Positions 59,981-64,000 of a stretch of 64,000 bases of DNA are shown one piece after another; positions within the stretch are counted from its first letter, which is position 1; every line of letters begins with the position of its first letter. A model generated the notes under the pieces. That model had not been told where the DNA came from and made no database searches. It worked only from the letters and a program-made list of their open reading frames with translations. The stretch spans positions 62,001 to 126,000 of the forward strand of contig NZ_JACVTO010000016.1 of NCBI RefSeq assembly GCF_016518545.1. Direction: 5' to 3'. The stretch is from Pseudomonas sp. S30. GTDB taxonomy: Bacteria > Pseudomonadota > Gammaproteobacteria > Pseudomonadales > Pseudomonadaceae. A program made the position numbers and the translations under genes.

Positions 59981-60544
59981 GTGCATCGAGACTCCCCCCA
60001 TCGTGCTGGTGTGTTGCAGTACGTCAGTCACAACGTCCGTCGTTTGCGTACCGATCAGCGCCTGAGCCAGGCCGTTCTGGCAGAGCGCTCCGGGGTGAGC
60101 AGGCGCATGCTCGTGGCTATCGAGGCAGGCGAGAAGAACGTCAGCCTAACGACCCTGGACCGGATCGCCGAAGCGCTGGGTGTGGCGTTCACGACCCTTA
60201 TCCAGGCGCCGGAGCGGTGCGATATGGCGCGTATCGACGAGGTGGCATGGGCGGGGCTGCATCCTGGCAGTCAGGCCGTGCTGCTTGGCAGCAGCACGGC
60301 CAGGCGCGAGGTGGAGCTGTGGGCGTGGACGCTGGCGCCCGGCGAGCATTATGCCAGTGAAGCCGATGCCGAAGGCTGGAGCGAACAGATCTACGTCGTG
60401 TCAGGCGTTCTGACCTTGCGGATCGAAGACAGCGAACGGCATCTGAAGGCGGGCGAGTTCCACATCTTTGCGAGTAACTGCCGTTATGCCTATCGCAATG
60501 ACGAGCAGCAACCCACTCATTTCGTACGCAACGTCGTGATCTGA
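59981..60544 (+). CDS. XRE-family regulator with cupin domain
   Basis: 187 aa starting with GTG 59981. An N-terminal helix-turn-helix (VSHNVRRLRTDQRLSQAVLAERSGVSRRMLVAIEAGEKNVSLTTLDRIAEALGV, about 15-68) is followed by a cupin from about 100 (LAPGEHYASEADAEGWSEQIYVVSGVLTLRIEDSERHLKAGEFHIFASNCRYAYRN). Such regulators usually sense a small metabolite in the cupin and control an adjacent transporter; here that is the divergent EamA gene. Confidence 0.9.
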   Translation: MHRDSPHRAGVLQYVSHNVRRLRTDQRLSQAVLAERSGVSRRMLVAIEAGEKNVSLTTLDRIAEALGVAFTTLIQAPERCDMARIDEVAWAGLHPGSQAVLLGSSTARREVELWAWTLAPGEHYASEADAEGWSEQIYVVSGVLTLRIEDSERHLKAGEFHIFASNCRYAYRNDEQQPTHFVRNVVI

Positions 60545-60590
60545 CCTTGCCCAGGTGGCTCGCGGATCCATGCCTGGGCGGGGGCTGGCC

Positions 60591-61154
60591 TCAATCAGAC
60601 AGCGCCTGATGCTCGAGCAGCGAATCGGTGCTGTGCACCGAGGCGAAGGCGAACGCCAGCGCCGCCATCGCCGCCCCCTGCACCTGGGCCGCGCTCACCG
60701 TCTGTTCACCGAAGGTCAGCGCCAGTGTGGCGCAGGCGTCATGCGCCACCTGCACCTCATAGCCGAGGTCGGCGGCGGCGCGTACGGCCGAGTCGATGCA
60801 CATGTGGCTCATGGCGCCGGCGATGATCAACCGGCGGATCCCGTGCTGCTCCAGGATGACGCCGAGCGAGGTGTCCAGAAAGGCGTTGACCTTGTGCTTG
60901 AGCAGCACCGGTTCGCCCTGTGCGGGGCGCACGGTGTCATGGATAAAGGCGCCAGTAGAGCCGGGTGCGAAGAATGGTGAGTCAGCCGATTCGAATTCGT
61001 GACGAACATGGATGACCAGATGGCCACATTCGCGCGCCGCCGCGAGCAGGCGGGCGGCGTTGGCAGCGGCGCCTTCCATGCCGTCCAACGGCCAACGGCC
61101 GTTGCTGAAGTAATCGTTCTGGATATCGATGAGAATAAGCGCTTTGCTGCTCAT
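60591..61154 (-). CDS. Isochorismatase-like cysteine hydrolase
   Basis: 187 aa. Catalytic aspartate in KALILIDIQNDYFSNGRWPLDG at residue 9-10, lysine in LLKHKVNAFLDTSL near 87, and nucleophile cysteine in LIIAGAMSHMCIDSAVRAAADLGYEV near 118: the complete Asp-Lys-Cys triad. Substrate undetermined (amidases and nicotinamidases share this fold). It diverges from the GlxA-type regulator, about 98 bases apart. Confidence 0.9.
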   Translation of the reverse strand: MSSKALILIDIQNDYFSNGRWPLDGMEGAAANAARLLAAARECGHLVIHVRHEFESADSPFFAPGSTGAFIHDTVRPAQGEPVLLKHKVNAFLDTSLGVILEQHGIRRLIIAGAMSHMCIDSAVRAAADLGYEVQVAHDACATLALTFGEQTVSAAQVQGAAMAALAFAFASVHSTDSLLEHQALSD

Positions 61155-61252
61155 GAGGCTTGCCTTCAGGCTGGATGGGAATGGGGCGAGAATAGCCCCG
61201 CCGCCGCCAGGCAGGGAGGGTCGCGATCGACATAAAGAGGGCAGAAACTGAC

Positions 61253-62221
61253 ATGCGAGATGAAGTGGAAATAGGCGTGCTGGTCTATCCCGAGGTCCAG
61301 GCCGCCGCCCTGTACGGGCTGACAGACCTGTTCGCCGTCGCCGACCGGGTCGCGGGCGCGCTGGCCGGTCAGCCGCTGCCGCGACTGCGTGTCAGTCACT
61401 GGCAACTGGATGAATCGGCCGGGGCCATGCAGGTGCTGCACGACAGCCGTCCGAGCGCCGAGCATCGCTTGAACGCACTGGTGGTACCGCCCAGTCTGGG
61501 CGGAGCACCCACGGCGGCGGTGCTGGAAGCGCATCGCGCGCACCTTCGTCAATGGCATGGAAGCGGTACGCTACTCGCCTCGGTCTGCATCGGTGCATTC
61601 TTCATAGCCGCCAGCGGCCTGCTGGACGAGCGCCCGGCGAGCACGCACTGGAACTACAGCCAGACGCTCGCACAGCGCTATCCACGTGTGCGCATCGAGG
61701 CGCATTTCGCGGTGCTGGATGACGGCGATATCATCACCTCGGCTGGCTTGATGGCCTGGACCGAGCTGGGGCTGCGGCTGGTCGAGCGCTTCATGGGCGC
61801 TGCGCTTGCCTGCGAGACAGCACGCTATCTGGCGGTACAACCTCTGCCCGCCGCGCTGCCCGGTAGCCTGTTCACGCCCAGGCTGGATCATGGCGATGAG
61901 GCGGTGCTCAGGGTCCAGCACTGGTTGCAGGGCAATGCCGGGCATTCAGTGAGCGTGACGGCCATGGCAGCCTGTGCGGGCCTGGAGGCGCGCACCTTTC
62001 TACGGCGTTTTCGCGCCGCCACAGGCCTGCGTCCTACACAGTACTGTCAGCAGATTCGAGTAGGGCGTGCCTGCCGTCAGTTGGAGATCACCCGTCGCAG
62101 CGTCGATCAGATTGCCTGGGAGGTGGGCTATCAGGATCCCAGGGCCTTTCGCAAGGTATTCCAGGCGGTCACGGGGCTTGCGCCCAGCCAGTATCGCCAG
62201 CGCTTCAACGTCTGCGGCTAA
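61253..62221 (+). CDS. GlxA-type AraC-family regulator with DJ-1/PfpI domain
   Basis: 322 aa. The N-terminal DJ-1/PfpI domain (about 1-180) contains VCIGAFFIAASGLLDERPASTHWNYSQTLAQRYPRVRIEAHFAVLDDGDIITSAGLMAWTELGLRLVERF with the elbow cysteine, followed by two AraC helix-turn-helix motifs (VTAMAACAGLEARTFLRRFRAATGLRPTQYCQQIRVGRACRQLEITRRSVDQIAWEVGYQDPRAFRKVFQ). A probable activator of the divergent hydrolase; the ligand is unknown. Confidence 0.9.
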   Translation: MRDEVEIGVLVYPEVQAAALYGLTDLFAVADRVAGALAGQPLPRLRVSHWQLDESAGAMQVLHDSRPSAEHRLNALVVPPSLGGAPTAAVLEAHRAHLRQWHGSGTLLASVCIGAFFIAASGLLDERPASTHWNYSQTLAQRYPRVRIEAHFAVLDDGDIITSAGLMAWTELGLRLVERFMGAALACETARYLAVQPLPAALPGSLFTPRLDHGDEAVLRVQHWLQGNAGHSVSVTAMAACAGLEARTFLRRFRAATGLRPTQYCQQIRVGRACRQLEITRRSVDQIAWEVGYQDPRAFRKVFQAVTGLAPSQYRQRFNVCG

Positions 62222-62325
62222 GTGTTACTCAATGCCTCGAGACTGGCGCAGGCGATTGCAGGTAGCGCCAGGCTGGCCCATTATCCAGGCCGGAAACCGT
62301 CGATGATCTGACCGCAGGAGTGCGC

Positions 62326-64000
62326 ATGAGCAGTTCACCCCCCTCCCAGGAGTCCATTCCATCCCGCTTGGCGCGAGTTCGAAAGGCCATGCTCAGAGAG
62401 GGCGTGAACGCGTTGCTGGTGCCCTCTGCCGATCCTCACCTGTCCGAGTACCTACCCGAGCACTGGCAAGCGCGACAGTGGTTGTCGGGCTTCCATGGGT
62501 CGGTGGGAACGCTGGTGGTCACCGAGCAGTTCGCCGGGCTCTGGGTCGACAGCCGATATTGGGAGCAGGCCGAACGGGAGCTCGATGGCAGTGGTATCGA
62601 GCTGATGAGGCTGCTGCCCGGTCAACCCGGAGCGCTCGACTGGCTGAGTGAACAGGTTGTTGGTGGCGGCGCGGTGGCGGTCGACGGCCAGGTGCTGGCA
62701 TTGGCCGCTGCACGTAGCCTTGGCGACCGCCTGAAGGCTCGTCGGATCGAGCTGATGACCCACCTGGACCTGTTCGGGCAGGTGTGGGAGCAGCGCCCGG
62801 CGCTGCCAGATGAAGCCGTCTACGAGCACCTGGCTCCCTATGCCACCCAGACTCGCCCCGAGAAGCTGGCTGCAGTGCGCCGCACGCTGGAAGAGAAGGG
62901 TGCCGAGTGGCACTTCATCGCGACGCTCGACGACATCGCCTGGTTGTTCAATCTTCGCGGCAGCGATGTGCCCTACAACCCGGTATTCGTTTCCTTCGCC
63001 CTGATCGGCATTGATCGGGCGATGCTCTTCGTTGGTCCAGGCAAGATCGCCGCCGACCTTGCGCGCCGGCTGGCAGACGACGGTGTAGAGGTGTGCGATT
63101 ACAGTGACATAGGTCAGGCGCTGGCAGCCGTGGCTCCTGATCAGCACCTGCTGGTGGATCCGGCTCGGGTCACCCATGGGCTTCTGGCGCATGTCGACCA
63201 GCGCGTGGCGCTGGTCGAGAGCATCAACCCGACGACATTGAGCAAGTCGCGCAAGAGCGAGGCCGAGCTCGCTCACGTGCGCAGGGTCATGGAGCACGAT
63301 GGCGCGGCGCTGTGCGCGTTCTTCGCCTGGTTCGAAGCGAATCAGGGGCGAGCCGGGCTCACCGAGTTGTCGGTGGACGAACACCTGAGTGCCGCACGGG
63401 CGCGGCGTCCAGGCTTCGTGTCACTGAGTTTCTCGACCATCGCCGCGTTCAATGCCAACGGTGCGATGCCGCACTACCGTGCCACCGAGCAATCCCACGC
63501 GACGATCGAAGGCGACGGCCTGCTGTTGATCGATTCGGGCGGCCAGTATCTGGGGGGTACCACCGATATAACCCGCATGGTGCCGATCGGCCAACCCAGT
63601 CAGGCGCAGAAACAGGACTGCACGCGTGTGCTCAAGGGCATGATCGCGCTTTCGCGGGCACGCTTTCCACGCGGGATCCTGTCGCCACTGCTCGACGCCA
63701 TCGCCCGTGCCCCACTCTGGGCCGAGCAGGTCGACTACGGTCATGGCACGGGTCATGGCGTGGGCTATTTCATGAACGTGCATGAAGGCCCGCAAGTCAT
63801 CGCCTACCAGGCGACTGCCACCGCACAGACGGCGATGCAGGAGGGCATGGTCAGCTCGATTGAGCCAGGTACCTACAGGCCAGGGGCTTGGGGGGTACGG
63901 ATCGAGAATCTGGTGGTCAATCGCGCTGTGGGTAAAAGTGCCTTCGGTGATTTTCTCGAGTTCGAGACCTTGACGCTGTGTCCCATCGATACCCGCTGCT
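62326..64000 (+). CDS. Aminopeptidase P family (Xaa-Pro) metallopeptidase, 3' end missing
   Basis: 558 codons of a gene of expected length near 600, cut by the right edge. Start ATG 62326 after GCAGGAGTGCGC. The creatinase-like N-terminal domain begins PSRLARVRKAMLREGVNALLVPSADPHLSEYLPEHWQARQWLSGFHGSVGTLVV; the C-terminal pita-bread fold carries the metal ligands in LLLIDSGGQYLGGTTDITR (two Asp), GHGTGHGVGYFMNVHEGPQ (His), VSSIEPGTY (Glu) and FETLTLCPID (last Glu). It removes N-terminal residues before proline. Cytoplasmic, no signal peptide. Confidence 0.93.
   Translation, partial: MSSSPPSQESIPSRLARVRKAMLREGVNALLVPSADPHLSEYLPEHWQARQWLSGFHGSVGTLVVTEQFAGLWVDSRYWEQAERELDGSGIELMRLLPGQPGALDWLSEQVVGGGAVAVDGQVLALAAARSLGDRLKARRIELMTHLDLFGQVWEQRPALPDEAVYEHLAPYATQTRPEKLAAVRRTLEEKGAEWHFIATLDDIAWLFNLRGSDVPYNPVFVSFALIGIDRAMLFVGPGKIAADLARRLADDGVEVCDYSDIGQALAAVAPDQHLLVDPARVTHGLLAHVDQRVALVESINPTTLSKSRKSEAELAHVRRVMEHDGAALCAFFAWFEANQGRAGLTELSVDEHLSAARARRPGFVSLSFSTIAAFNANGAMPHYRATEQSHATIEGDGLLLIDSGGQYLGGTTDITRMVPIGQPSQAQKQDCTRVLKGMIALSRARFPRGILSPLLDAIARAPLWAEQVDYGHGTGHGVGYFMNVHEGPQVIAYQATATAQTAMQEGMVSSIEPGTYRPGAWGVRIENLVVNRAVGKSAFGDFLEFETLTLCPIDTRC

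Noticed and set aside
1..64000. CRISPR arrays, prophage, integrase or complete IS elements
   Set aside because: No regularly spaced repeats, no transposase, integrase or phage structural genes were found; the only mobile-type signal is the short MITE-like element at 25043-25187.

Overview
The window is a contiguous piece of a high-GC gammaproteobacterial chromosome, almost certainly a fluorescent Pseudomonas of the putida/entomophila type. The evidence is the pyoverdine genes pvdP, pvdR, pvdT, opmQ and pvdH with PvdS-type promoter boxes (TAAAT-N16-CGT), the conserved block folD / tRNA Arg-His-Leu-His / tig / clpP / clpX / lon / hupB / ppiD, and codon use rich in G and C at third positions. 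No prophage, CRISPR array, rRNA operon or complete insertion sequence is visible. Long antisense reading frames are GC-driven shadows and were left out.

1-9.4 kb: siderophore maturation and export. A large DUF6543 (dermonecrotic-toxin-domain) protein gene runs off the left edge. Then come pvdP (Tat-exported tyrosinase-like pyoverdine maturation enzyme), the convergent pvdR-pvdT-opmQ tripartite efflux operon, a FecI-type ECF sigma factor and an MHS-family transporter. 9.4-24.5 kb: a dCache chemoreceptor, a small conserved protein, tRNA-Pro, a YgdI-type lipoprotein, moaB-moeA, a YegS-type lipid kinase, a NarL-type two-component pair, a degenerate Hpt-like protein, cheV behind a FliA-type promoter, a MOSC protein, an OmpR-type two-component pair, pvdH with its own PvdS box (far from the other pvd genes), and folD.

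24.6-34.5 kb: the core proteostasis block. Four tRNAs include a duplicated tRNA-His separated by tRNA-Leu and a TA-bounded, MITE-like palindromic element. A small conserved gene next to tig is interrupted by an in-frame TAG. tig, clpP, clpX, lon, hupB and ppiD follow, mostly separated by strong hairpin terminators. 34.5-42.6 kb: patatin-like lipase, small lipoprotein, CHAD protein, acyl-CoA thioesterase, small DUF962-like membrane protein, a second chemoreceptor, TatD, an MltF-like transglycosylase and DoxX.

42.7-45.6 kb looks accessory: a small conserved protein, a thymidylate-kinase-like protein translationally coupled to a DUF2256 zinc-ribbon protein, a LuxR-type autoinducer-binding domain with no DNA-binding domain, and a lone cobF. 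45.5-52.7 kb is a signalling operon: CHASE3-GAF-kinase with three receivers, CheR, receiver-less CheB, receiver-kinase and a single-domain receiver, with a converging extra receiver at its left. There is no chemoreceptor, CheA or CheW in it.

52.7-58.8 kb is a complete six-gene Mrp/Pha cation/proton antiporter operon (AB fused, C-G). The right end carries a DMT transporter diverging from an XRE-cupin regulator over a perfect 20-bp palindrome, an isochorismatase-like hydrolase, a GlxA-type AraC regulator, and an aminopeptidase P gene cut by the right edge.
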